42,517 bases of DNA from the NCBI RefSeq assembly GCF_018139625.1, contig NZ_JAGSOH010000066.1, forward strand, positions 1-42,517, in the 5' to 3' direction. The notes under the pieces were generated by a model. It saw only the letters and a list, made by a program, of their open reading frames with translations, was not told the origin of the DNA and searched no databases. A program made the translations under genes and the position numbers. The stretch's first letter is position 1. Each line of letters starts with the position of its first letter. Below, one piece after another: positions 1-7,845 of the stretch. This DNA comes from Actinospica acidithermotolerans. Lineage in GTDB: Bacteria; Actinomycetota; Actinomycetes; Streptomycetales; Catenulisporaceae.

Positions 1-104
1 ACCCCCGCCGACGCGGCCCCCTCCGCGAACGCCGAGGCGAGCCCGCCCCTGCCGTCGTTCTTGGAAGCCGCACCACTCGTCGTCGCCCGTGGACGCTCCG
101 CCAC
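1..104 (-). CDS. Partial 5' end of an unidentified protein
   Basis: A minus-strand reading frame opens with GTG at 104 and runs off the left edge after 34 codons. A purine-rich ribosome binding site (GAAGAGG) lies 6 bases before the GTG. The visible residues are polar and small (starting VAERPRATTSG), as in a cytoplasmic tail, so the family cannot be named; an ABC permease N-terminus is only a guess. The AT-rich inverted repeat at 205-219 would sit in its promoter. The opposite strand is also open over 1-207 without a visible start, so the strand is uncertain. Confidence 0.35.
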   Translation of the reverse strand, partial: MAERPRATTSGAASKNDGRGGLASAFAEGAASAG

Positions 105-204
105 TGTGAACCTCTTCCCATGCGAGATCTCGCCTCAAGCCCGCCGAGGCTACCGGCGCCGTCCCGAGCGCCACGAATCAGCGCGCGAACAGCGTGTGAA
201 GCAG

Positions 205-219
205 TAGTAAAGGTTACTA
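205..219. promoter_or_regulatory. Inverted repeat TAGTAA-AGG-TTACTA, candidate operator
   Basis: Perfect 6-bp arms with a 3-bp spacer in an unusually AT-rich patch between the GH127 stop and the partial gene reading left from 104. It has the form of a dimeric repressor site and would control the leftward gene. Which regulator binds it cannot be read from the window. Confidence 0.4.
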
Positions 220-305
220 ATCTGTACAGCCCCCGTCGACGGCGCAGACGATCCGAACCGCCGCGGAAGACGTCGCGGGCCGATTTCCGAGGACGTATGT
301 CGGGG

Positions 306-3161
306 TCAGAGGATGCGCCAGAGATGGTCGGCGGTGCCGCTGTCGGCGTACTGCACGATCTGCGCCGAGTCGGCCGTGGACATGTTCGCGACGCCGAGCA
401 CCAGCCCGCTGTTGCGGTTCTGGATGCGGAGCCACGGGCCGCCGCCTGGCAGCAGGCGCCACAGGTGGTCGGCGGTGCCGTTGTCGTCGAACTGGACGAC
501 GGCCGCCGAGTCGAGCGTGGACATGCCCGACACGCCCATGACCTTGCCCGAGTTGAGGTTCCGGACCTTCCACCAGCCGCTTGGATCGCTCTCGAAGGTC
601 CACAGGTGGTCGGCGGTACCGTTGTCGTCGAACTGGACGACGTCGGCCGAGTCGAGCGTGGACATGTTCGCCACGCCGAGCACCAGGCCGCTGTTCCGGT
701 TCATGATGCGGACCGGGCCGTCCGGTATCAGCGTCCAGAGGTGGTCGGCGGTGCCGTTGTCGTCGAACTGGACGACGAGTGCCGAATCAGAGGTCGACAT
801 GTTCGCCACGCCGAGGACCTTGGCGCTGTTGGCGTTGCGGATGCGCATCGAGCCGTCGCCGTTGTCGATCAGGGTCCAGACGTGATCGAGTGTGCCGCTG
901 TCGGCGAACTGGACCACGTCGGCCGAGTCCGCCGTGGACATGGCCGATACCCCGAGTACGAGGCCGCTGTTCGCGTTGCGGATGCGGACGTTGCCATCGC
1001 CGTTGTCGATGAACTGCCAGAGGTGGTCGGCGGTGCCGTTGTCGTCGAACTGGACCACCTGCGCGCTGTCGTCCCAGGACATGCCGGACACGCCCATGAC
1101 CAGTCCGCTGTTGACGTTGCGCAGCCGGAACCAGCCCCCTGGGACGCTCCACGCGCCTCCGGACGAGGACGCCGCCGGGAACGCGGTGATCCGCAGCCGC
1201 GCCGCGCCCATGGGGATCAGCGTCACGTTCGTCGTCGAGGATGCGGCGAAGGGCCCTGGTTCGAGCGGCGTGACCGTGCTCTGATCGTCCGCGGTCCACG
1301 CCGCGAGTTGCGCGGCGGGCGCGGTGATGCTGACCGGTACGGTCTGCTGCGTGAACGGGCTCGCCGGGATCGAGCCGGTTGCGCCGTGGAATTCGAGCGC
1401 ACCGGCGGGGTTCGACGACGGCAGGTCGAGCGCGTAGTTCCACGGCGTGGTGGCGTGCACCTCGTACTCGGGGAACTCCGTATCGCCCGCGAACTGGACG
1501 TAGTTCTCGCCGATCTGCAGCGAGTAGTCCAGTGCTCCGTTGGAGACGGACACCGAGGAGTTGCCGGCCCACGTGGTGACCACCGGCGTCGAGGGCAGCT
1601 GGACGGTGACGGTGTCGCCGTTGCTCCAGGTCCGGGTGACGGATGTGTACGCAGGGCCTGCCGGCGCGCTGACGCTCTGCCCGTTCACCTTGATCGACGG
1701 GGATGCGCACCAGCCGGGAACGCGCAGGTAGAGCGGGAACGTCGCCGGGGCGGAGAGGGAGACCGTCAGGGTGACGGTATCCGTGAACGGATATCCGGTG
1801 TCCTCGGTGATCGTGATCGGCGCGGCGGCAGACCCCACCTTTGCGGTCACGGAGCAGGGTGCGTACATGGCGGCGCACAGCCCGTTGTCCGGGGTGGCGA
1901 GCCAGAGTTCCTCGGTGAAGTAGGGCCAGCCTTGACCGTAGTTGTGCGGGCAACAGCGGTACTGGTCCACGCCCGGCATGTACGCCTGCAAGGCGAACGT
2001 GTCGCTGAACTGCCCTTGTGTTTTGGGCGTATTCGACAGGTCGACGCTGTTGGCCGAGGTGACGTAGTGGGTTCCCTTGCCCCACGGGTCGAGGGCGGCG
2101 GGCAGCATGTTGAAGGCGAGTTGCTCGCACCGGTCCGCCCACACGGGGTCGCCGGTGAGCCGGGTCAGCAGCTCGTGGCTCGCCATCAGCTCGACGATGC
2201 CGCACGTCTCGAAGCCCTGCCGGGGATCGGTGTAGCCCGGCCGGCAGTTCTCGTCCCCGGCGAAGCCGCCACCCGGGAACTGCCCGTAGACGCCCATGAT
2301 CGACGCGTAGTCGGTATACGTGTCCTGAGTCATCGCGGACTGCCCGGAACGCTGCGCGTACACCGCCGGTTCGCGGAAGCCCTGGGCGAGATTGACGTTG
2401 TGCGGGGTGGGCAGATCGCCGAGCCAGTTCGCGCCATTGGCGTGCATCGTGTCGGCGAGGGTCAGCAGGAAGGCTTCGCCGGTGCGGTTGTAGAGCCAGA
2501 ACAGCACGTCGAGGCCGTCGGCGATCCGGTACGAGATCCAGCTGGAGGAGAACACCGAGCCCGGCTGTGCGTTCATATACCGGCAGAACCCGGTCATCGC
2601 GGTCAGCAGGCCCTGGTCGCCGGTGTACTCCTGGTGGCTGCGCAGCGCCTGGAGCAACGGCAGGTACGGCCAGAAGTCGGGGCCGCCGCCCAGGGACGTG
2701 CGCAGTCCGGTGGGTCCGAGGAAGCCGTCGGAAGCCTGCGTGGCGAGGATGCCCTCGATCCACGACGCCGTGTCCGACAACGTTGTCGCGTCCCGGGTGA
2801 CGTAGCCGAGGTCGCCGTAGCCGCGGAGCCAGTACGGCACCTCCTCCCAGCCGGCCTGCGCGGGATTGAGCCAGCCGGTGGCGGACTTGTCGAGGAAGTG
2901 CGAGACGTCCTGATACTTCCCGCACAGGCCGTCGAGCTGCAGCTGGAGCTGCCCGGCGAGCCAGCCCGAGGGGGTGACGGCGCCCGGCGGCAGCCGCAGA
3001 AACGCGGTGGGGGCCAGCGGTGCCGCGTTCGGCGAGTAGAGCCCGCCCGGCGCCGGGGCGACGCGGGCGGAGGCGGCGGACGCCCGCGGGACAGGGCCCG
3101 CGAAGAGCGCGGCCGCGGTCAGAGCGCCGCCGCGCAGGAGGGAACGACGGGAGAAGGCCAT
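306..3161 (-). CDS. Secreted GH127-type beta-L-arabinofuranosidase with ricin-like repeats
   Basis: Predicted to release beta-L-arabinofuranose from plant or glycoprotein glycans outside the cell. The start at 3161 is chosen because GGAG lies 7 bases upstream and it gives a clean twin-arginine signal (MAFSRRSLLRGG, cleavage near residue 29). The body (about 45-640) is a DUF1680/GH127 domain. It holds GDE near 304, the ETC pair (E318, C320) and the adjacent cysteines C403-C404, matching the Zn(Cys)3Glu site and cysteine nucleophile known for this family. Residues 675-951 are six units of about 46 residues with the motif QFDDNGTADHLW, a ricin/CBM13-like carbohydrate-binding array. Total 951 aa, long for the family because of this tail. 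Transcribed alone, with a palindrome just upstream. The family is clear; exact substrate is inferred. Confidence 0.9.
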   Translation of the reverse strand: MAFSRRSLLRGGALTAAALFAGPVPRASAASARVAPAPGGLYSPNAAPLAPTAFLRLPPGAVTPSGWLAGQLQLQLDGLCGKYQDVSHFLDKSATGWLNPAQAGWEEVPYWLRGYGDLGYVTRDATTLSDTASWIEGILATQASDGFLGPTGLRTSLGGGPDFWPYLPLLQALRSHQEYTGDQGLLTAMTGFCRYMNAQPGSVFSSSWISYRIADGLDVLFWLYNRTGEAFLLTLADTMHANGANWLGDLPTPHNVNLAQGFREPAVYAQRSGQSAMTQDTYTDYASIMGVYGQFPGGGFAGDENCRPGYTDPRQGFETCGIVELMASHELLTRLTGDPVWADRCEQLAFNMLPAALDPWGKGTHYVTSANSVDLSNTPKTQGQFSDTFALQAYMPGVDQYRCCPHNYGQGWPYFTEELWLATPDNGLCAAMYAPCSVTAKVGSAAAPITITEDTGYPFTDTVTLTVSLSAPATFPLYLRVPGWCASPSIKVNGQSVSAPAGPAYTSVTRTWSNGDTVTVQLPSTPVVTTWAGNSSVSVSNGALDYSLQIGENYVQFAGDTEFPEYEVHATTPWNYALDLPSSNPAGALEFHGATGSIPASPFTQQTVPVSITAPAAQLAAWTADDQSTVTPLEPGPFAASSTTNVTLIPMGAARLRITAFPAASSSGGAWSVPGGWFRLRNVNSGLVMGVSGMSWDDSAQVVQFDDNGTADHLWQFIDNGDGNVRIRNANSGLVLGVSAMSTADSADVVQFADSGTLDHVWTLIDNGDGSMRIRNANSAKVLGVANMSTSDSALVVQFDDNGTADHLWTLIPDGPVRIMNRNSGLVLGVANMSTLDSADVVQFDDNGTADHLWTFESDPSGWWKVRNLNSGKVMGVSGMSTLDSAAVVQFDDNGTADHLWRLLPGGGPWLRIQNRNSGLVLGVANMSTADSAQIVQYADSGTADHLWRIL
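309..1139 (-). repeat. Six tandem ricin-type coding repeats, about 138-141 bp each
   Basis: The 3' third of the GH127 gene is six in-frame repeats. A block reading aggtggtcggcggtgccg recurs almost unchanged near 321, 462, 603, 741 and 1020, with a diverged copy near 881. DNA identity exceeds what the shared protein motif alone requires, pointing to recent duplication or homogenisation. Confidence 0.85.
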
Positions 3162-3184
3162 GGGGCAGCTCCGTTGCACGTGGG

Positions 3185-3198
3185 TTTCAACGTTGCAG
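3185..3198. promoter_or_regulatory. LacI-type palindrome (core CAACGTTG) before GH127
   Basis: The sequence TTTCAACGTTGCAG has a perfect 8-bp CG-centred core and lies about 24 bases upstream of the GH127 start, where a bound repressor would block transcription or the early transcript. CG-centred palindromes of this form are typical LacI/GalR-family operators. Regulator unknown. Confidence 0.4.
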
Positions 3199-3324
3199 GG
3201 CCTTATTGAGACACCAGACTGACACGGCGTCAAGCGTCGCGGGAAGAATATCGATGGATCCTGATGCTCCGGATAGTGGAGCCCTTGGCTTGCCGGCCCG
3301 GGTCCGAGCCGGCCCGGGTCCCGT

Positions 3325-3352
3325 GCCGGCCGAGCGCTTCGGCTCGGCCGGC
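3325..3352 (-). terminator. Hairpin downstream of the GH10 xylanase
   Basis: Perfect 11-bp stem (GCCGGCCGAGC and its complement) with a 6-base GCTTCG loop, about 75 bases past the GH10 stop. There is no clear T run, as is common in actinomycetes. Confidence 0.6.
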
Positions 3353-3425
3353 CGCGTCTTCGCCCTCGGCCGGCCGGCCGCGCGCGAACTGGCCCGGAAG
3401 GAAGTTCAGCCGGCGCCCGGGAAAA

Positions 3426-4601
3426 TCAGGAGCCGAAGCCCCCGTTGGACCCGCCGACGCGGTGCGGGGCGCCTTCCGCCGCGAGCCGCAGGTCCTGCTG
3501 CAGGTCGTAGAAGGCTGGCTTGGGCTGGAGGTTCACGTCGTAGATCGTCCCGTAGCCCTGGCCGGTGAAGAACCCGGGAATCCACGAGTCGGCGTCGCAG
3601 AATCCCCAGCAGGTGAACGAGATGCATTCGGGGACCGCGAGGGCGGCCTTGAGCATCTGCGAGAACTCGTACGGCTGGGCGAAGGTCGCCAGGTGGTCGG
3701 TGGGCACCTGGGTGGTCGGGCCGTCGACGAAGGTCCGCACGTCGGCCTCCGTGATGGCGACCTTGAGGCCGAGGTCGGCGTACCGCTGCAGGTCCGCGGC
3801 CATCTGGGTCGGGAAGCCGTACTGCGTGTCGAGGTGTCCCTGGTCGCCGACGCCGTGGATCGGCACACCCTGCGCCAGCATCTGGCGAAGCCACGCGTAC
3901 ACGGCGTCGCTCTTGGCGTTCGTGCCGTCCTCGCCCGCGATGTTGTAGTCGTTGAAGAACAGCAGTGCGTGCGGGTCGGCTTCGTGGGCCCAGCGGAAGG
4001 CGTCGGCGATGATCTCCGTTCCGCAGTTGGCGATCCAGAAGTTGTTCGGGTCGATTCCGGACGGGTTGGCGTCGAGGAAGAACTCGTTGGCGACGTCCCA
4101 CTGCCAGATCCGGCCGCGGTAGCGGGTGACTTCGGTGAAGATGTGCTGCTTGAGCAGCGAGGCGAGCTCGCCGGCGCTGATCGTGCCGTTCTGCACCCCG
4201 GTGGTGAGCCAGTCCGGCAGCTGGTTGTGCCACAGCAGGGTGTGGCCGCGCACGAGTTGCCCGTTGCGTTCGGCGAAGGCGACCAGGGCGTCGGCGTCCG
4301 ACCAGTCGAACTGGCCTTGCGTCGGCTCGACCGAACCCCATTTCATGGCGTTGCCCGGGGTGACGACCGAGAACTGGTCGGCGAGCACCGCGGCGTAGGA
4401 CGGGGTGTCGAGGTCGGTCGGTATCACGGCCGTGCCGAAACGCAGGCCGATGCGCGCCGCGAGGTCGCGGAGCGAGTCGGAGCCGGCCGAGTCCGCGGCC
4501 GGGGTCGTGTGCGACTGCGCGGCGGCGGCGTCGGCCGGAGCCGTGAGCACGAGCGGGGCTACGGCTCCGGCGCCCATCGCAAGAAAAGTTCTGCGTCGCA
4601 T
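3426..4601 (-). CDS. Secreted GH10 endo-1,4-beta-xylanase
   Basis: Cleaves the beta-1,4-xylan backbone. The 391-aa protein starts with a Tat-like signal (MRRRTFLAMGAGAV, cleavage near residue 25). A single TIM-barrel catalytic domain spans about 45-375. Landmarks are the substrate-binding stretch TPGNAMKW, HTLLWHNQ, the acid/base glutamate in WDVANE (E173) and the nucleophile glutamate in AITEADV (E285). There is no binding module. The start has a GAGAGAG ribosome site. It lies downstream of the GH11 gene on the same strand, but a strong terminator separates them, so it is probably its own transcript. No obvious CGAAA-N-TTTCG box was seen before it. Confidence 0.95.
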   Translation of the reverse strand: MRRRTFLAMGAGAVAPLVLTAPADAAAAQSHTTPAADSAGSDSLRDLAARIGLRFGTAVIPTDLDTPSYAAVLADQFSVVTPGNAMKWGSVEPTQGQFDWSDADALVAFAERNGQLVRGHTLLWHNQLPDWLTTGVQNGTISAGELASLLKQHIFTEVTRYRGRIWQWDVANEFFLDANPSGIDPNNFWIANCGTEIIADAFRWAHEADPHALLFFNDYNIAGEDGTNAKSDAVYAWLRQMLAQGVPIHGVGDQGHLDTQYGFPTQMAADLQRYADLGLKVAITEADVRTFVDGPTTQVPTDHLATFAQPYEFSQMLKAALAVPECISFTCWGFCDADSWIPGFFTGQGYGTIYDVNLQPKPAFYDLQQDLRLAAEGAPHRVGGSNGGFGS

Positions 4602-4663
4602 TGCGGTTGCTTCTCTCTCATTGGAACGTGCGATGTGGTTCTGTCCAAGGGCATTGCGGCGTC

Positions 4664-4700
4664 GCTCGGCGGAGCCCCGCGTGGGGAGGCTCCGCCGAGC
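4664..4700 (-). terminator. Strong hairpin terminator after the GH11 gene
   Basis: A perfect 13-bp stem (GCTCGGCGGAGCC and its complement) closes an 11-base loop, 17 bases past the GH11 stop and 63 bases before the GH10 start. It separates the two xylanase transcription units. Confidence 0.75.
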
Positions 4701-4716
4701 TGTATCAGGGCGCGGC

Positions 4717-5715
4717 CTAGGTGCTACAGGACACCGATGGCCAGGTCCACTGCCCGTTCGGCGAGATCGTGACGCTGAAGTTGTTGCCGTTGCCGTTGGG
4801 TTTGGCGACCATGACGTACTGGCTCGGCCAGGTGGCGCTGACGTTCGAGGTGGAGTAGACGACGGCGGGGGCGACGAGGTTCATCGTGACGGTCCACGTG
4901 GAGGACCCGGTGACCGCGACGTTCAGGCTGTACCAGTTGCTGCCCTGCGAGCCGGCCGAGAGCGTCGCGGTGCACGAACCGCTACCGCCGCCGCCCCCGG
5001 TGCCTCCGCCGGAGCCGCTGCCGGAGTTCACGGTGACGCTGTCGTTGCCGCTACCGCCTCCCCACGACTCGGTGGCGAGTATCTGGTAGTTGAGGGTGCC
5101 GAGGTTCATGCCGTGGCTGGCCCAGGCGTTGATGAAGTTCTGCGTGGTGATCGTGCCACTGGAGACGGGCGACGTGCGGATCGCAAGGTACTGCTCGAAG
5201 GTCGCCGTGCCCTGGATCGAGGGCTGGTTGACCTGCTGGTGCTCGTAGATGTTGTACGTGCCGCCGTCGCTGGTGACCTGGCCCATGTAGGTGCCGGCCG
5301 TGTTCGGCGATCCCGAGTAGTTCTCCTCGATGTAGTACTCGACCAGCGGGCTGGTCGACCAGCCGTAGAGCGAGACCAGCGTCGTGCCGCCGGAGGCGTT
5401 GAGGCTGCTCGAGAAGTTCACCGTGTTGTTGCTGCCGGGGTTCCAGCCGACGCCGTCGACGAAGTCGCCGACGCCGCTCCAACTGGTCGAGTAGCTGGTC
5501 CCCGAGTTGAGGGTCATGCAGGCCGAGCCGGTGCCGTTGGTCCACATCTGGTAGTAGTTGCCGCCGTTGGTTCCGGTCTGGCTCGAGCAGATGGTGGACG
5601 CCGCGCTGGCGCTGCCCGGGAGCGCGACGAGGGCCGCGATCAGGGCGAGGACGAGGGTGAGCGCCAGGCGGAGCCGGCCGGCGCCGGGCGCTTTGAGTGG
5701 GAATGGAGCATGCAC
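4717..5715 (-). CDS. Secreted GH11 endo-1,4-beta-xylanase with C-terminal binding module
   Basis: A second, structurally unrelated xylanase. The start is set at GTG 5715 because a perfect AGGAGG lies 9 bases upstream; an upstream in-frame ATG at 5733 would contain that site. The signal peptide has a hydrophobic core (LALTLVLALIAALVAL) ending GSASA. The GH11 jelly-roll spans about 40-225, with nucleophile E126 in LVEYYIEE and acid/base E216 in ILATESW. A glycine/serine-rich linker follows. The last ~85 residues (247-330), bounded by two cysteines with several tryptophans, resemble a CBM2-like module; that family call is less certain. Total 332 aa. CGAAA-type palindromes at 5824-5834 and 5890-5900 suggest control by the neighbouring LacI protein. 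Confidence 0.93.
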   Translation of the reverse strand: MHAPFPLKAPGAGRLRLALTLVLALIAALVALPGSASAASTICSSQTGTNGGNYYQMWTNGTGSACMTLNSGTSYSTSWSGVGDFVDGVGWNPGSNNTVNFSSSLNASGGTTLVSLYGWSTSPLVEYYIEENYSGSPNTAGTYMGQVTSDGGTYNIYEHQQVNQPSIQGTATFEQYLAIRTSPVSSGTITTQNFINAWASHGMNLGTLNYQILATESWGGGSGNDSVTVNSGSGSGGGTGGGGGSGSCTATLSAGSQGSNWYSLNVAVTGSSTWTVTMNLVAPAVVYSTSNVSATWPSQYVMVAKPNGNGNNFSVTISPNGQWTWPSVSCST

Positions 5716-5823
5716 GCGAGTGAGCCTCCTCATTGAGGGTCGTTGGGCGGCGAGGTGGGTAGTGCCGCTTGCCGCCCAAGCGGGAGTGTCCGAGAGAGGG
5801 GCGCGTGCCGTCAATGGATTTCG

Positions 5824-5900
5824 GAAAAGTTTCGAAGAGTGCTGCCTAGATCTTCCGCGCCTCAGCTCATTACCGCTGGTCGCAGGGTTCGAAAGTTTCG
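5824..5900. promoter_or_regulatory. CGAAA-N-TTTCG operators upstream of GH11
   Basis: 5890-5900 is a perfect CGAAAGTTTCG inverted repeat; 5824-5834 (GAAAAGTTTCG) is the same motif with one damaged arm. Both lie in the GH11 upstream region, just past the lacI stop. From memory, streptomycete xylan regulators of the BxlR type bind CGAA-N-TTCG repeats, so this is a plausible xylan/xylobiose operator. Confidence 0.55.
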
Positions 5901-5911
5901 GAGCGCTGCGC

Positions 5912-6937
5912 TCAGTCGCCCGGTCGGCAGGGCGCGGCGGTGCTGCTGCGCACGATCAATTCCGTCGCCAGCTCGACCCGGGTGGCGGCGGAGACCCGGT
6001 CGCGCCCCGCGGCGAGGCCGAGGACGATGCGGGCCGCGGTGGCGGCCATCTCGGTCAGCGGCTGCCGCACGGTCGTCAGCGCCGGCCCGACCCAACGGGC
6101 GGCCGGCAGGTCGTCGAAGCCGACGACGCTGAGGTCCTCCGGGATGCGCAGGCCAAGTTCGCGTGCGGCCCGGTAGACCCCGAGCGCCTGCAGGTCGTTG
6201 CCCGCGAACACGGCGGTGGGACGGTCCGCGAGCCGCAGCAGCTGCCTGCCGCACTCGCTGCCGGCCTCGTCGTGGAACGGGCCCGAGCGCACCAGCGCGG
6301 GATCGAACCGGAGCCCGGCCGTCTCGAGCGCGGCCCGGTAGCCGTCGACGCGCGCGCGGCTGCACAGCATGTGTTCGGGTCCTGCGATCACGCCGATCCT
6401 GCGATGGCCGAGTTCGATGAGGTGGCGGGTGGCGGCCAGGCCGCCCTGCCAGTTGGTCGCGCCGACGGCGGGGACGTCGGGGTCGAGGTCGCCGACCGGG
6501 TCGATGACCGCGAACGGGATGTCGCGGGCGGCCAGCTGCGCGCGCTGAGCCGGGCCGAGCTTCGAGAGCACGAGCAGGACACCGGCGGACCTGCGGGCGA
6601 GCACGCCGTCGAGCCACGACTGGCCCGGGGTGATGCGGCCCGCGGACTGCGAGAGCACCAGGCTCAGCCCTTCCGCGTGGGCGACCTGCTCGGCGCCGCG
6701 TATCACCTCCATCGCCCACGCGCTCTCGAGTTCGTGGAAGACCAGGTCGAGCAGGGGCGCCGCATGAAGACCGCGGCGCCGGTACCCGTACTCGAGCAGC
6801 AGCGCCTCGACGCGCTCCCGCGTGGCGGCGGCCACGTCCGCCCGGCCGTTGAGCACCTTCGAAACAGTCGGGGCGGAGACCCCGGCCGCACGGGCGATGT
6901 CGGTCAGGGTCGCGGGCTCGCGGGCAACGGAGGTCAC
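5912..6937 (-). CDS. LacI/GalR-family transcriptional regulator
   Basis: Sugar-responsive repressor of 341 aa. GTG 6937 is chosen because AGGA lies 8 bases upstream and it places the helix-turn-helix at the N-terminus (TLTDIARAAGVSAPTVSKVL, about residues 9-28), followed by a hinge ending near residue 60. The rest is a periplasmic-binding-protein-like effector domain, with the family's C-terminal TTVRQPLTEMAATAARIVLG. It lies upstream of the GH11 gene on the same strand. CGAAA/TTTCG palindromes occur both before GH11 and before its own start, suggesting that it represses the xylanase and itself. Ligand (xylobiose or an arabinoxylan fragment) is inferred from neighbours. Confidence 0.9.
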   Translation of the reverse strand: MTSVAREPATLTDIARAAGVSAPTVSKVLNGRADVAAATRERVEALLLEYGYRRRGLHAAPLLDLVFHELESAWAMEVIRGAEQVAHAEGLSLVLSQSAGRITPGQSWLDGVLARRSAGVLLVLSKLGPAQRAQLAARDIPFAVIDPVGDLDPDVPAVGATNWQGGLAATRHLIELGHRRIGVIAGPEHMLCSRARVDGYRAALETAGLRFDPALVRSGPFHDEAGSECGRQLLRLADRPTAVFAGNDLQALGVYRAARELGLRIPEDLSVVGFDDLPAARWVGPALTTVRQPLTEMAATAARIVLGLAAGRDRVSAATRVELATELIVRSSTAAPCRPGD

Positions 6938-6961
6938 GGCACGGATCCTAACCCAACCCCG

Positions 6962-6996
6962 CGAAAGGATTCGAGGGAAGGCCCAAAAGCTTTCGG
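6962..6996. promoter_or_regulatory. Two CGAAA/TTTCG-like palindromes before lacI
   Basis: 6962-6973 reads CGAAAGGATTCG (CGAA and TTCG arms). 6983-6996 reads CCAAAAGCTTTCGG, a palindrome with one mismatched pair. They lie 25-60 bases upstream of the lacI GTG and share their half-sites with the GH11 operators, which suggests autoregulation. Confidence 0.45.
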
Positions 6997-7176
6997 AGCA
7001 CGATCTGCCGCCGACGTCTCCAGGTTCGCGGACGGGATGAGTTCCGCAGGGCACGATCGCGCGGCGGCCGACAACCTTTCGGGGCCTCGGTGCCGCTACG
7101 GCGCAGAAAGTGGCTGATCGGCTCCACGGCCGTCGCGACGGCTGCCGTCGTCGGCGTGCCTCGAACCGAGCACGCC

Positions 7177-7212
7177 GACGCCACCGACGCCACCGACGCC
7201 ACCGACGCCACC
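7177..7212. repeat. Four tandem GACGCCACC units
   Basis: Four exact 9-bp copies in a row, followed by a partial GACC. They lie in the non-coding stretch just past the DUF1579 stop. Possibly slippage DNA; no function visible. Confidence 0.8.
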
Positions 7213-7256
7213 GACCAGCAGACTCAGAGCACGAAGTTACGCGCGAGAGACCGAGG

Positions 7257-7760
7257 TCAGTGGCTGATCCGGCTGAATGACATCTGCCAGTTGGGCACCC
7301 AGGTGGTGCCGTCGTCGAAGGAGAAGGCCTGGCACCACTGCGCGGTGTTCTCGTCGGTCACGGTCCAGTCGAACTGGACGAGGATCGCCTTGCCCGCCAC
7401 GGTGTCGGTGCCGTGGAACCTGCCGTGCTTGCCGTCCCAGCGGCCGGTCACCGGCGGGTCGAGGTGACCGGGCGCCGCGGTGGAGGCCCAGCGGATGCTC
7501 CACAGGCCCGTCTCCGGGTCGAACAGCCGCAGCGACATGCCCTCGAAGCTCGAGCCGTCCGGCATCCGCTCGACTCGCAGGTTGTCGACATTGCCGAGGC
7601 CGCCGACGACCTGGCGCATCCACTGGATGCCGTCGAATTCGACCCACTCGTCGCACGCGGGATCCGCCATGCGGGCCAGCTTGCGATGGTGGACGTGCCA
7701 TTCGCCGACCAGGAAGTCGAAGTCGTGCCGGCCGTCGTTGCTGTCGTGCGTCGTTGTCAT
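7257..7760 (-). CDS. DUF1579-like small beta-barrel protein
   Basis: A protein of about 167 aa, probably cytoplasmic, without signal or membrane segments. The start FDFLVGEWHVHHRKL, a middle with alternating hydrophobic strands rich in W and G, and a C-terminal WTVTDENTAQWCQAFSFDDG resemble the DUF1579 group, thought to be lipocalin-like barrels of unknown function. Start is uncertain: ATG at 7760 (MTTTHDS) is used, ATG 7769 is equally possible, and neither has a strong ribosome site. It lies 85 bases downstream of the ABC permease on the same strand and may be co-transcribed with it. Confidence 0.7.
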   Translation of the reverse strand: MTTTHDSNDGRHDFDFLVGEWHVHHRKLARMADPACDEWVEFDGIQWMRQVVGGLGNVDNLRVERMPDGSSFEGMSLRLFDPETGLWSIRWASTAAPGHLDPPVTGRWDGKHGRFHGTDTVAGKAILVQFDWTVTDENTAQWCQAFSFDDGTTWVPNWQMSFSRISH

Positions 7761-7845
7761 GGAGCCCATGATGAAGCACGCCACTGACAACGTCTGTAAG
7801 TGCAGCTCGGGATCGGGTTCGACGACGGATGCGGGCACCCTCCGC

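Larger units (their letters stand above)
6938..7256. other. Gene-free stretch upstream of lacI
   Basis: About 320 bases between the lacI start and the DUF1579 stop. It holds two candidate lacI operators (6962-6996), a TTTCGG half-site near 7077 and four tandem 9-bp units at 7177-7212. A plus-strand frame from 7090 has a signal-like start but overlaps the DUF1579 gene antisense, so it is not called. Confidence 0.5.

Noticed and set aside
1-207. Open plus-strand frame at the left edge (ends near 205-207)
   Set aside because: No recognisable domain and no start inside the window; the minus-strand GTG at 104 has a ribosome site. Neither is certain, so only the minus call is kept at low confidence.
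120-3209. A 1029-codon plus-strand frame opposite the GH127 gene
   Set aside because: Composed of Arg/Val/Gly-rich low-complexity residues with no family signature; the minus strand has a signal peptide, intact GH127 motifs and repeats. It is a GC-driven shadow.
5880-5910. tRNA-like T-loop (GGTTCGAA)
   Set aside because: No acceptor, D or anticodon stems around it; the sequence is explained by the CGAAAGTTTCG operator.
7090-7467. Plus-strand frame with a signal-like start (MPLRRRKWLIGSTAV)
   Set aside because: It overlaps the DUF1579 coding region antisense for more than 200 bases, its middle is just the 9-bp repeat, and it resembles no family.
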